Assembly: GCF_017744555.1 (NCBI RefSeq)
Contig: NZ_JAGIBD010000001.1
Location: 124,001 to 188,000, forward strand
Reading direction: 5' to 3'
DNA: 64,000 nucleotides
DNA from: Cellulomonas sp.
Lineage (GTDB): Bacteria > Actinomycetota > Actinomycetes > Actinomycetales > Cellulomonadaceae
In this document: positions 1 through 8,024 of the stretch, in pieces
Numbering within the stretch: the stretch's first letter is position 1
Layout of the letters: each line of letters begins with the position of its first letter
Made by a program: the position numbers and the translations under genes
The notes under the pieces: generated by a model
Told to the model about the DNA's origin: nothing
The model's database searches: none
What the model saw: only the letters and a program-made list of their open reading frames with translations

Positions 1-75
1 ACGTGGCCATCCGCACCACGATACGTGCGCTGGGTGCCCGCCCGGCTGCCGGGTGCGGGTTCCGGTGCGGCGGTG

Positions 76-172
76 GTCGCCGAGTCCGGTGGGTGTCGCC
101 GAGTCCGGTGGTTGTCGCCGAGTCATGGGGTTGCAGGCGCCGGACTCGGCGACAACCCACGGACTCGGCGTC
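76..172. repeat. 19-nt repeat array with inverted copies (potential long hairpin)
   Basis: Three direct copies of a unit reading GTCGCCGAGTCCGGTGG (76-92, 95-111 and a diverged copy at 114-128) are followed by two copies in the opposite orientation (core GGACTCGGCG at 142-151 and 161-170). Both the direct and the inverted copies have a 19-nt period, so the two halves can pair into a long imperfect hairpin. The rest of positions 1-354 holds no convincing gene: the open frames through it lack a start with a ribosome binding site and the codon pattern is degraded. Looks like an extragenic palindromic repeat; function unknown. Confidence 0.6.
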
Positions 173-354
173 GGGCCCGGCGACCGAGTGGCTCATCGAC
201 GGTGTCGCGCCCAGGCTGGTGCTCGGGTCCGCGGCGGTCGGGCTCACGGTGTCCGACGTCGGCTCCTGGCCCGTCCCGGAGCGGTTCGTGCACCATGTCG
301 ACACGCTCGCCTGCACGCGCGCGAGCGAGCCCCTCGTCACCCCGGAGGCCACGC

Positions 355-1578
355 GTGACCACCCTGATCGACGCCGACGTCCTCGCCGGCCTGCGCGCCG
401 ACGCCGCCGCCCAGCTCCCCGAGATCGCCGCGCTGCGGCACGCCCTGCACCGCACCCCCGAGCTCGGCCTCGACCTGCCCGCGACGCAGCGCCTCGTGCT
501 CGACGCGCTCGCGCCGCTCGGACTCGAGGTCACCACCGGTGACCGTCTGTCGTCGGTCGTCGCGGTGCTGCGCGGCGACCGGCCCGGTCCGGCGGTGCTG
601 CTGCGCGGCGACATGGACGCGCTACCGGTGACCGAGGACAGCGGCGAACCGTTCTCGTCCGAGAACCCCGGCGTCATGCACGCGTGCGGGCACGACCTGC
701 ACGTCGCGGGGCTCGTCGGGGCCGCCCGCCTGCTCGCCGCCCGGCGCGCGGCGATCGCGGGGTCGGTCGTCCTCATGTTCCAGCCCGGCGAGGAGGGCGA
801 CCACGGCGCCCGGCTCATGATCGAGGAGGGCGTGCTCGACGCCGCCGGGTCCCGCGTGGTGGCCGCGTACGGGCTGCATGTCCTGTCGTCGATGCTGCCC
901 GCCGGGCTGGTGACGTCCCGTCCCGGCACGATGCTCGCGGCCGCCGACACCGTCCACGTCACCGTCACGGGCCGCGGCGGTCACGGGTCCATGCCGCACC
1001 TGGCGGCCGACCCCGTGCCCGTCGCCGCCGAGATCGTGCTCGCACTGCAGGCGATGGTCACGCGGCAGTTCGACATCTTCGACCCCGTGGTCGTCACCGT
1101 CGGCCGCATCGAGGCGGGGACGACCGACAACGTCATCCCGTCGACGGCCCGGCTCGAGGCCACGGTCCGGACGTTCTCCGAGGCCGTGCACGCCGTGGTC
1201 CCCGAGCGGCTCGCGCGGCTGTGCGAGGGGATCGCGGCCGCGCACGGCATGACCGTCGACGTCGACTATCAGCGCGGGTACCCCGTGACGTCGAACACCC
1301 CGGCCGAGGTCGACCGCGCCGCGGCCCTCGCGCGCGGCCTGCTCGGCGACGAGGCGTACCACCCCGCGCCGCAGCCGCTGTCCGGCGCCGAGGACTTCTC
1401 CTACCTGCTGCAGGAGGTGCCCGGCGTCTACCTCGGGCTCGGGGCCACGCCCGTGGGGGAGGACCCGCAGACCGCCGCCTACAACCACTCCGCCCAGGCC
1501 CGGTTCGCCGACGAGGCGCTCGCGGTCGGCCCGGCCGTGCTCGCCGCCCTGGCGCTCGACCGTCTCGCGGAGGGCTGA
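355..1578 (+). CDS. M20 family amidohydrolase (IAA-amino acid/hippurate hydrolase-like)
   Basis: A 407-residue zinc- or manganese-dependent amidohydrolase of peptidase family M20, subfamily D, which cleaves N-acyl amino acids or related amides in the cytoplasm. Visible family marks are RGDMDALPV near residue 84, the CGHDxH metal site (Cys111, His113, His116), the PGEEG carboxylates (Glu146/Glu147), Gly-Leu-His175, and a late NHS histidine in the AYNHSA stretch. The central lid/dimerisation domain (about residues 185-300) starts at VTVTGRGGHGSMPH. The GTG at 355 is chosen because GGAGG lies at 344-348; the frame is open further upstream but that part runs through the repeat patch. It reads alone, followed 118 nt later by the cold-shock gene. 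The true substrate cannot be told from sequence. Confidence 0.9.
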   Translation: MTTLIDADVLAGLRADAAAQLPEIAALRHALHRTPELGLDLPATQRLVLDALAPLGLEVTTGDRLSSVVAVLRGDRPGPAVLLRGDMDALPVTEDSGEPFSSENPGVMHACGHDLHVAGLVGAARLLAARRAAIAGSVVLMFQPGEEGDHGARLMIEEGVLDAAGSRVVAAYGLHVLSSMLPAGLVTSRPGTMLAAADTVHVTVTGRGGHGSMPHLAADPVPVAAEIVLALQAMVTRQFDIFDPVVVTVGRIEAGTTDNVIPSTARLEATVRTFSEAVHAVVPERLARLCEGIAAAHGMTVDVDYQRGYPVTSNTPAEVDRAAALARGLLGDEAYHPAPQPLSGAEDFSYLLQEVPGVYLGLGATPVGEDPQTAAYNHSAQARFADEALAVGPAVLAALALDRLAEG

Positions 1579-1646
1579 CCGCGCGGGGTCGCCCCGTCCG
1601 GGGCGCGCCCGGTGCCTGTGGCGCGCTCCGCACGCGGCGGGCCCGG

Positions 1647-1652
1647 TAGCCT
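1647..1652 (+). promoter_or_regulatory. Probable -10 box of the cold-shock gene
   Basis: TAGCCT fits the TAnnnT -10 consensus of actinobacterial housekeeping promoters and lies 44 nt before the cold-shock start. The predicted leader (about 1660-1696) contains a pyrimidine-rich stretch, TTCTTACTTCTCTC, unusually AT-rich for this DNA. No clear -35 is seen. Confidence 0.4.
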
Positions 1653-1696
1653 GGAGGGTCAGGACGTTCTTACTTCTCTCACGACAGGGGTCTGCC

Positions 1697-2077
1697 GTGC
1701 CCACCGGCAAGGTCAAGTGGTTCGACACCGAGCGCGGCTTCGGTTTCATCGCCGGCGACGACGGCGGCGAGGTCTTCCTGCACGCGTCGGCTCTCCCCGA
1801 GGGCGTCGTGCCCAAGCCCGGTACCAAGGTCGACTTCGGCGTCGCCGACGGTCGCCGCGGCCCCCAGGCGCTGTCCGTGAAGATCCTCGACCCGCTGCCG
1901 TCGGTCGCGAAGGCCGCCCGCAAGCCGGCCGACGACATGGCGGTCATCATCGAGGACCTCATCAAGGTGCTCGACAAGGTCGGCAACGACCTGCGTCGCG
2001 GCCGCTACCCCGAGAAGGCCCGCGCCACGCAGTACGCGACGCTGCTGCGTGCCGTGGCCGACGACCTCGAGGCCTGA
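1697..2077 (+). CDS. Cold-shock domain protein with C-terminal helical extension
   Basis: A 126-residue protein: an N-terminal cold-shock OB fold (residues 1-66) with RNP1 (KWFDTERGFGFI) and RNP2 (VFLHASAL) single-stranded nucleic-acid binding motifs, followed by about 60 residues of charged helical sequence not present in the 65-70-residue CspA proteins. It probably acts as an RNA chaperone in the cytoplasm. GTG start with ACAGGGG six nt upstream. Two nt after its stop comes the DUF3027 gene, and the pairing of a CspA-like gene with DUF3027 is common in actinobacteria, so the two are probably co-transcribed. The role of the extension is unknown. Confidence 0.9.
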   Translation: MPTGKVKWFDTERGFGFIAGDDGGEVFLHASALPEGVVPKPGTKVDFGVADGRRGPQALSVKILDPLPSVAKAARKPADDMAVIIEDLIKVLDKVGNDLRRGRYPEKARATQYATLLRAVADDLEA

Positions 2078-2079
2078 CG

Positions 2080-3201
2080 GTGGCCGCAGCGACGAAGGAC
2101 GCCGTGCTCGGGTCGGCCGTCGACCTCGCGCGCGACGTCGCGATCGGCATCGCCGAGCAGCCGTCGGACGTCGGCGACTACCTCGGCCTCGTCGTCGAGG
2201 GCGAGCGGCTGGTCTCCCACCGGTTCGCCTGCAACGCCAAGGGCTACCGCGGCTGGGAGTGGACCGTCACGGTCGCGCGCGTGCCCCGCGGCCGGTCCGC
2301 GACCGTGTGCGAGGCCGAGCTGCTGCCCGGCGAGGACGCGATCCTCGGTCAGGCGTGGGTGCCGTGGGCCGACCGGCTGCGCCCCGGCGACATCGGTCCC
2401 GGTGACGTGCTCCCGTTCAAGGCCGACGACCCCCGTCTCGAGCCCGGCTGGACGCCCACCGGTGACCCCGAGCTCGACGAGGTCGCGATCGACGAGCTCG
2501 CGCTCGCCCGCGTGCGGGTGCTCTCGCCCCAGGGCCGTGACGAGGCCGCCGAGCGCTGGTACCGCGGGTCGCACGGCCCGACGACGGCCGGTGCGCTCGC
2601 GTCGTCCGCCGCGTGCGGGTCGTGCGGGTTCCTCGTGCCCCTGCAGGGGTCGCTCGGCACCGTGTTCGGGGTCTGCGCGAACGAGTGGTCGCCCGACGAC
2701 GGCCGCGTCGTCAGTCTCGACCACGGGTGCGGCGCCCACTCCGAGACCGACGCCGGGACGCCGCCGAGCGACTGGCCCGCGCCAGCGCCGCTGATCGACG
2801 AGCTGCTCGTCGAGGTCGTCGACCGCGGTGCACCGCGCGGCGAGCGGGACCGGGCGGCTGCTGCGACGGCCGCGGTGACCGCGGACCTGCCGGTCGACGT
2901 CGCCCCGGTCGAGGACGCCCCGGTCGAGGACGCCGCGGTCGAGGACGCGTCGGTCGAGCAGGCCCCGGTGGACGAGGCGCCCGTCGAGGACACGCCCGTC
3001 GACGACACGCCCGTCGAGGACATGCCCGTCGAGGACACGCCCGTCGAGGACGCGCCCGTCGAGGACGCGCCCGTCGAGGACACGCCCGTGGAGAGCGCCG
3101 CGCTCGACGAGGTGCCCGCGGAGGAGCCTCCGGTCGACGAGGTGCCCGCCGAGCAGGCTCCGGCCGACGAGCCGCCGACCGAGCCCGAACCGGAGCGGTG
3201 A
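2080..3201 (+). CDS. DUF3027 domain protein with acidic pentapeptide-repeat tail
   Basis: A 373-residue protein. Residues 1-250 match the actinobacterial DUF3027 family: an N-terminal segment with SHRFACNAKGYRGWEWTV, the LPGEDAILGQAWVPWADRLRPGD block, and a cysteine pair CGSCGF plus a later CGAHSET that could bind a metal. After residue 270 the protein becomes a low-complexity acidic tail of PVEDx units. GTG start two nt after the cold-shock stop; the stop overlaps the next gene by 4 nt (GTGA). Function of DUF3027 is unknown. The tail resembles nothing enzymatic and is probably disordered. Confidence 0.85.
   Translation: MAAATKDAVLGSAVDLARDVAIGIAEQPSDVGDYLGLVVEGERLVSHRFACNAKGYRGWEWTVTVARVPRGRSATVCEAELLPGEDAILGQAWVPWADRLRPGDIGPGDVLPFKADDPRLEPGWTPTGDPELDEVAIDELALARVRVLSPQGRDEAAERWYRGSHGPTTAGALASSAACGSCGFLVPLQGSLGTVFGVCANEWSPDDGRVVSLDHGCGAHSETDAGTPPSDWPAPAPLIDELLVEVVDRGAPRGERDRAAAATAAVTADLPVDVAPVEDAPVEDAAVEDASVEQAPVDEAPVEDTPVDDTPVEDMPVEDTPVEDAPVEDAPVEDTPVESAALDEVPAEEPPVDEVPAEQAPADEPPTEPEPER
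2887..3195 (+). repeat. In-frame 15-nt tandem repeats (PVEDx pentapeptides)
   Basis: About twenty imperfect 15-nt units of the type CCCGTCGAGGACxxx encode PVED-A/T/M-type pentapeptides in the tail of the DUF3027 protein. The middle of the array (about 2980-3090) is nearly uniform at the DNA level, so length variation between strains is likely. Confidence 0.85.
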
Positions 3202-6200
3202 CCGCCGACGCCTTCGGCACGGCGGCCCTGCGGGCTGCCGTCCTGGGGGCGTGGCGCGCGCTGCCCGCGAGGTTGCGCGAGGACGCCAACACGGAGGAGG
3301 ACCACGCCCGCGGGTACTACCGCGACCGCGTGCTCGTCGAGCTCGCGCAGAACGCGGCGGACGCGGCGGCACGCGCGGGTGTGCCGGGGCGGCTTCTGCT
3401 GCGGCTCGTGCAGGCCGAGGGCGGCACGGTGCTGGTCGCGGCGAACACCGGGGACCCGCTCGACGCGGAGGGGGTCGCGTCGCTCGCGTCGATGCGGGCG
3501 TCGTCGAAGCGCCCGGACGGGCGGAACCGGACCGTGGGGCGGTTCGGGGTCGGGTTCGCGGCGGTGCGGGCCGTGGCGGACGAGGTCTCGGTGCTGTCGA
3601 CGAGCGGCGGCGTGCGGTTCTCGGTCGCCGACACGGCGGAGCTGCTCGCGCAGGTCGCGGCGGAGGTGCCGGTGCTGGCGGACGAGGTGCGTCGCCGCGA
3701 CGGTCAGCTGCCCGCCCTGCGGCTGCCGCTCCCCGCCGACGGGCGGCCGCCGACGGGGTACGACACCGCGGTGGTGCTGCGGCTGCGCGACGAGGTGGCG
3801 GCCGACGAGGTCCGCGGGCTGCTGCGCGACGTGGGCGACCCGTTGCTGCTGGGCCTGCCGGCGCTCGTCGAGGTGCTCGTCGAGGACCTCACGTCGGACG
3901 TGCCGCCGCGCCGGGTCGCGGACGTCGAGCAGCGGTGGGTCGTGGCGTCGGACGAGGGGGAGCTGCCGCTCGCGCTGCTCGCGGACCGGCCCGTCGAGGA
4001 GCGGGCGGCGCGCGACTGGCGGGTGACGTGGGCGTTGCCCCGGCACGGCACGGACCCCGCCACGCGCGTGGTGCACGCACCGACCCCGACGGACGAGCCG
4101 AGCACGGTGCCGGCGCTGCTCGTCGCGACCCTGCCGCTCGACCCGACGCGGCGGCACGTGGCGACAGGTCCGCTCACGGACGCGCTGCTCGACCACGCGG
4201 CCGACGTCTACGCCCGGCTGGCGACCGACGTGGCGGCCGCGGGTGGCGACGTGCTCGCGCTCGTCCCGACCGGGTTCGCGGCGGGAGCGCTCGACGGCGA
4301 CCTGCGCGCGCGCCTCGTCGACCGGCTGACGCGGACGCCGCTGCTGCGCCCCGCCGAGGCCCCGGAGGACGCCACGGACGTCGTCCTCGTCGCGCCCGGC
4401 ACGGCCGTCGCGCTGCAGGGTGCGGCGGGCCACGACACCCGCGCGCTCGCGGCACTGGGCCGTCGCCTGGCCGGGCTCGTGCGGCTGCCCGCCGGCCGGG
4501 ACGCGCAGGCCCGCACGGTCGGGGTCGAGGTGCGCTCGCTCGCGGACGTCGTCGAGGACCTGCCGGGCGTCGTCGACGCCGACTGGCGGGACCTGTACGA
4601 CGCGCTGGCCGGCCTCGCGGGCGATCCGCAGGCCCGCGAGGCGCTCGGTGCGCTACCGGTGCCGCTCGCGGACGGGCGGGTCGTGCGGGGTGCGCGGGGC
4701 ACGCTCGTGCTGCCCGAGGAGCTGGCGGAGCGCCTCGAGCCGGACACGCTGCGCACGCTCGGCCGGTGGGGCGTCCGGGTGGTCGACCCGGCGGCCGAGC
4801 ACCCGGTGCTCGTGCGGCTCGGCGCGGTCGACGCCGACGCGGCCGAGGTCCTCGCGCAGCCGGCTGTGCGGCGGGCGGTGCTCGCGCAGGCGGACGACGA
4901 CGACCTCGCGACCGTCGACGAGGTCACCGACGCGGTCCTCGCGCTCGTGTCGGCGGCGACCCACGACGACGACGCGCCACCGCCGCCGTGGCTCGGCCTG
5001 CTGACGATCGACGCGGCCGACGGGGAGCCGACGCCGGCCGACGGGCTCGTGGTGCCCGGGTCGGTCGCGGCGCGTCTGCTCGACGACCGCGTGATGGCTC
5101 CGGTCGCGGTCGCCGTCCTCGACCGGTGGGACGAGCGCACGCTCACCGCCGTCGGGGTGCGCGCCGACCTGGTGCTCGTGCGCGTGCAGGACGTGGTCGT
5201 CGACCCGCTCGCGCTCGACACCGACGCGCAGGACGACGCGACGCTGGCTGCCCGGTCGCTCGACGGCTGGGAGGACTACCTGGTCCACCTCGCGGAGCGC
5301 CTCGGCGCGGGCGCCTACGTGGGGGAGGCGACGGCGGTGGCGGACCTCGACGCGGTGGCCGACGGTGCGTGGCCCGACGTGCTCGAGCGTCTCGCGACCG
5401 TGCCGCGGCTGCGCCGGGCGCTCGTCGAGCCCGTGCGGGCGGAGCTCGGCGGGACAGCGCCGTCGTACACCGCGTGGTGGCTGCGTGAGCGCGCGGGGCT
5501 CGGGCTCGGCGGGCCGTTCGCGATCGGGGAGGCCGTCGCCGGGGTGCTGTCGCCCGTGCCGGACGTGCTCGCGCGCGTCGACGAGGGCGTGCAGCGCGCG
5601 CTGGGCGGCGTCACCGCGTTCGACGAGCTCGACGGGACCGCGTGGAGCGAGCTGCTCGCCGGGTGGGGTCCCGCCGGGTCGCCCGTCGCGCCGTCGGTCG
5701 CGGTGGCCGTGTGGGCGGCGATGGCGCCCGACCGCCCGCCGGAGCTGGTGCCCGCGCTCGTCGCGCCGGACCGGGTGGCCCTCACGCACGCCGAGGACGT
5801 GGCGGTCGCGGGTGCGCCCATGTGGTGCCAGCGGACGGACGTGGCGGCGATCGTCCCCGCGGCCGACCCGCGTGCGGCCGCGGAGGCGCTCGACGTCGCG
5901 CTCGTCGAGGAGCTCGCGGACGGGCTCGTCGGAGGCGACCCGGGCGAGACGGCCGACGTGCCGGACGTCGTGCGGACCGTGCTGCCGGACGCGCCCACGA
6001 CGTGGGTCGAGCACGAGGACCTGCTCGTCGACGGCACGCCCGTCCAGTGGTGGGTCGAGGGGACGGGGAGCGGGGCCGTCGTGCACGCGGTGCACGTCGA
6101 GGGCCTCGCCGCCGGGCTCGCGCAGGCGGCCGGGCGGTGGGCGGACCGGCACGTCGTCGAGGCGCTGCTCGTCGACCCGGGCCGTGCGGCCGCGGTCGCG

Positions 6201-6236
6201 CTCGACGCCGCGTGGCGGCCGCCGCAGGGACGCTGA
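3198..6236 (+). CDS. Sacsin-like large GHKL ATPase-domain protein
   Basis: A 1012-residue protein whose first 200 residues form an Hsp90/sacsin-type ATP-binding (GHKL) fold: N-box VLVELAQNAADAAARAG near residue 37, a glycine motif VAANTGDPLD near residue 77 and GRFGVGFAAVRAV near residue 116. The remaining about 800 residues are Val/Ala/Asp-rich with no domain I recognise. Family members annotated as sacsin N-terminal ATP-binding proteins are widespread in actinobacteria next to DUF3027; a chaperone-like role is assumed by analogy only. GTG start overlaps the DUF3027 stop by 4 nt, so the three genes from 1697 probably form one operon. Confidence 0.85.
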   Translation: MTADAFGTAALRAAVLGAWRALPARLREDANTEEDHARGYYRDRVLVELAQNAADAAARAGVPGRLLLRLVQAEGGTVLVAANTGDPLDAEGVASLASMRASSKRPDGRNRTVGRFGVGFAAVRAVADEVSVLSTSGGVRFSVADTAELLAQVAAEVPVLADEVRRRDGQLPALRLPLPADGRPPTGYDTAVVLRLRDEVAADEVRGLLRDVGDPLLLGLPALVEVLVEDLTSDVPPRRVADVEQRWVVASDEGELPLALLADRPVEERAARDWRVTWALPRHGTDPATRVVHAPTPTDEPSTVPALLVATLPLDPTRRHVATGPLTDALLDHAADVYARLATDVAAAGGDVLALVPTGFAAGALDGDLRARLVDRLTRTPLLRPAEAPEDATDVVLVAPGTAVALQGAAGHDTRALAALGRRLAGLVRLPAGRDAQARTVGVEVRSLADVVEDLPGVVDADWRDLYDALAGLAGDPQAREALGALPVPLADGRVVRGARGTLVLPEELAERLEPDTLRTLGRWGVRVVDPAAEHPVLVRLGAVDADAAEVLAQPAVRRAVLAQADDDDLATVDEVTDAVLALVSAATHDDDAPPPPWLGLLTIDAADGEPTPADGLVVPGSVAARLLDDRVMAPVAVAVLDRWDERTLTAVGVRADLVLVRVQDVVVDPLALDTDAQDDATLAARSLDGWEDYLVHLAERLGAGAYVGEATAVADLDAVADGAWPDVLERLATVPRLRRALVEPVRAELGGTAPSYTAWWLRERAGLGLGGPFAIGEAVAGVLSPVPDVLARVDEGVQRALGGVTAFDELDGTAWSELLAGWGPAGSPVAPSVAVAVWAAMAPDRPPELVPALVAPDRVALTHAEDVAVAGAPMWCQRTDVAAIVPAADPRAAAEALDVALVEELADGLVGGDPGETADVPDVVRTVLPDAPTTWVEHEDLLVDGTPVQWWVEGTGSGAVVHAVHVEGLAAGLAQAAGRWADRHVVEALLVDPGRAAAVALDAAWRPPQGR

Positions 6237-6276
6237 CGGCCCGGGCCCGGACCCTCGTGGGATCCGGACCGGGCCG
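6237..6276. terminator. Hairpin between convergent genes
   Basis: CGGCCCGG (6237-6244) can pair with CCGGGCCG (6269-6276), and the intervening arms add further imperfect pairs. It sits directly after the stop of the sacsin-like gene and before the stop of the opposing EAL-HDOD gene, the expected place for a shared terminator. No T-run, as usual at this GC content. Confidence 0.6.
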
Positions 6277-6290
6277 TGGGGTGCGGGGTC

Positions 6291-7508
6291 TCAGCCCGCC
6301 TGCGGCGTCGCGAGCGCGGTCGCCGTCGCGAGGGCCTCGGGGATGGCCGCGAGGTGCGTGTGCGCGATCTCGATGGGCTCCCAGCCGGCGGCGCGGACGC
6401 CCGCGGTGTCGTTCTCCTCGTGCGCGAGGACGGCGGCGAGCACCGGGCCGAGAGGGCCCGTCTGGTCGCGCATCGCGTCGGCGATCGCGTCCGAGACGCC
6501 GGAGCGCTCGATGATCGAGTCGACGCTGATCTGCAGGTGCGACGCGACGGCCGAGAGCATGCCCACGGTGTAGCCGGCGTCGGAGTTCGTGAGCCGCGCG
6601 ACGGTGAGGGCACGCGTCAGCACCGACCACAGGGGCCCGACCGATGCCGCGCGCGCGTCGACGATCGACGCCATCGCGAGCGCGAACAGCTGGCGCGGAC
6701 CCACGAGCACGACGGCCTGGCGGACCGAGTCGATGTGCCGGCGCACGCCCGTCGCGCTCGAGTTCACGAGGTGCAGCACGCGCATCGTGAGCTCGGGGTC
6801 GGTGCTGATCACGCGGACCACGGCGTCCTGGTCGGGGTACTCGGCGCTGAGCAGCCGCACGAGCTCGAGGCACTGCACCTGGCCCGCGGACAGGGGCCGC
6901 TCGTTGTCGGGCCGGCGGCGCTCGAACATGGGCCCCTGGAGCAGGTCGGCCCCGGCCTCCAGCGCGAAGTGGACGCGGTCGGTGTTGTCGGCGCGCTCCG
7001 CGATGACGGTGGCACCCTCGCCCTTGGCGCGCTCGACGAGTGACGCGAAGTCGTCGTGCTGCTTCACCAGGTCGACCTTCACGTAGTCGACGAGCGTGAG
7101 CATGCGGTCGAGCCGCGAGGAGCCCGCGTACTCGCCGAGCGCGAGGCCGTAGCCGGCCATCTTGAGCGTCGCGGCGAGGTCGTACGCGTCGGGGCGGATC
7201 GCGAGCTCGCCGGGGATCTCGAGCACGAGCCCGTTGCCGGCGTACGGGATCTCGACCTCGTCGCCGAAGATGCGCCGGGTGGCCCGCAGGACCAGGAGCT
7301 TGTCGCCCGTCAGGAGGTCGGGGTCGAGGATCCGGTACTGGGCCTCGACCTGCTGCTCGACGCGGTTCTCGGGCTCCTCGGAGCCGTCCGCCGCGAGCAC
7401 GACACCGCGGACCGCGTACCCGAAGACGGAGCGGTCCGGGTGCACGACGGGCTGGCGGTGGATGACCGCCGAGCCGACGCGTGCGGTCGGTTCGTCCAGT
7501 GCATACAT
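6291..7508 (-). CDS. EAL-like/HDOD signalling protein with degenerate EAL motif
   Basis: A 405-residue two-domain protein of the YuxH/CdgJ type. Residues 1-200 follow the EAL fold (HRQPVVHPDRSVFGYAVRG at the start, VDYVKVDL near 145, VIAERADN, the late LLQGPMFERR) but the catalytic Glu-Ala-Leu is replaced by YAV, so c-di-GMP hydrolysis is not expected. Residues 205-400 form an HDOD domain (a protein-interaction relative of HD hydrolases) without the HD metal pair. In Vibrio an EAL-HDOD protein controls motility. It is a single-gene unit with a GGGGAGC ribosome site and, 36 nt upstream, a flagellar-type promoter, so it is probably co-expressed with the flagellum. Confidence 0.85.
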   Translation of the reverse strand: MYALDEPTARVGSAVIHRQPVVHPDRSVFGYAVRGVVLAADGSEEPENRVEQQVEAQYRILDPDLLTGDKLLVLRATRRIFGDEVEIPYAGNGLVLEIPGELAIRPDAYDLAATLKMAGYGLALGEYAGSSRLDRMLTLVDYVKVDLVKQHDDFASLVERAKGEGATVIAERADNTDRVHFALEAGADLLQGPMFERRRPDNERPLSAGQVQCLELVRLLSAEYPDQDAVVRVISTDPELTMRVLHLVNSSATGVRRHIDSVRQAVVLVGPRQLFALAMASIVDARAASVGPLWSVLTRALTVARLTNSDAGYTVGMLSAVASHLQISVDSIIERSGVSDAIADAMRDQTGPLGPVLAAVLAHEENDTAGVRAAGWEPIEIAHTHLAAIPEALATATALATPQAG

Positions 7509-7543
7509 GGTGCTCCCCAGATGGCGACGACGATCTACGGTCT

Positions 7544-7570
7544 ACATCGGCAGGCCGCGGCCTGGGATGA
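7544..7570 (-). promoter_or_regulatory. Flagellar sigma promoter of the EAL-HDOD gene
   Basis: On the minus strand TCAT-N15-GCCGATGT, the same 27-nt architecture found upstream of the other flagellar units. Predicted start of transcription is about 7537, giving a 28-nt leader that contains the GGGGAGC ribosome site. It lies entirely in the gap between fliW and this gene. Confidence 0.75.
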
Positions 7571-7586
7571 GGGGAAAGCGGTCGGG

Positions 7587-8024
7587 TCAGCCGACCGGCG
7601 CACGCAGCGGCCGGTCCTCGTCGAGGACCGACTGCACGGCGCGTCCCGTCCGCCGGTCCACGAGGACCGGGGCGAGCAGGTTGGCGGTCGGCGCTGCGCC
7701 GTCCGTGCCCGGGTGCACCACGACGAGGAGGACGACGTCGGCGGGGTCGGTGTCGGGACCGAGCGCGGACGCGTCGACGACCGGGTGGTAGTCCGGGAAG
7801 TAGAGCGTGGGGCTCACGACGAACAGCCGCACCTCGCGCGCCGCGTCGTCGCCGTCGGGGACCGACCGCAGCGCGAACAGGGTGGCCGCGTCGTCGAGCG
7901 CGTCGAGCACGTAGTGCTCGCGGCCGGGCAGGCCCGGGAACGCGACGACCAGGTGCAGGTCCGCGGGCACGTCGCACGTGTCGCCGGCGACGGCGACGCG
8001 GACGGTGGCGGGCGCGAGGTTCAT
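7587..8024 (-). CDS. fliW: FliW, flagellar assembly factor (CsrA antagonist)
   Basis: A 145-residue FliW-family beta-barrel protein: the VVAFPGLPGREHYVLDAL opening, an aliphatic LFALRSVPD strand, FPDYHPVVD, VVLLVVVHPG and a C-terminal APVLVDRRTGRAVQSVL segment are typical. In Bacillus FliW binds either flagellin or CsrA; when flagellin is exported, freed FliW sequesters CsrA and flagellin translation resumes. The ATG overlaps the flgL stop by 4 nt (ATGA), making it the last gene of the minus-strand flgN-flgK-flgL-fliW operon. csrA is 33 kb away, at 40941. Confidence 0.93.
   Translation of the reverse strand: MNLAPATVRVAVAGDTCDVPADLHLVVAFPGLPGREHYVLDALDDAATLFALRSVPDGDDAAREVRLFVVSPTLYFPDYHPVVDASALGPDTDPADVVLLVVVHPGTDGAAPTANLLAPVLVDRRTGRAVQSVLDEDRPLRAPVG

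Noticed and set aside
25..354. Upstream extension of the amidohydrolase frame to an earlier ATG
   Set aside because: It runs through the repeat patch, lacks a ribosome site, and the translated sequence is unlike any M20 N-terminus. GTG 355 with GGAGG fits.
622..6152. Long minus-strand open frames opposite the first four genes
   Set aside because: High-GC shadow frames: Arg/Gly/Ala/His-rich translations with no domain, no start context and perfect mirroring of real genes.
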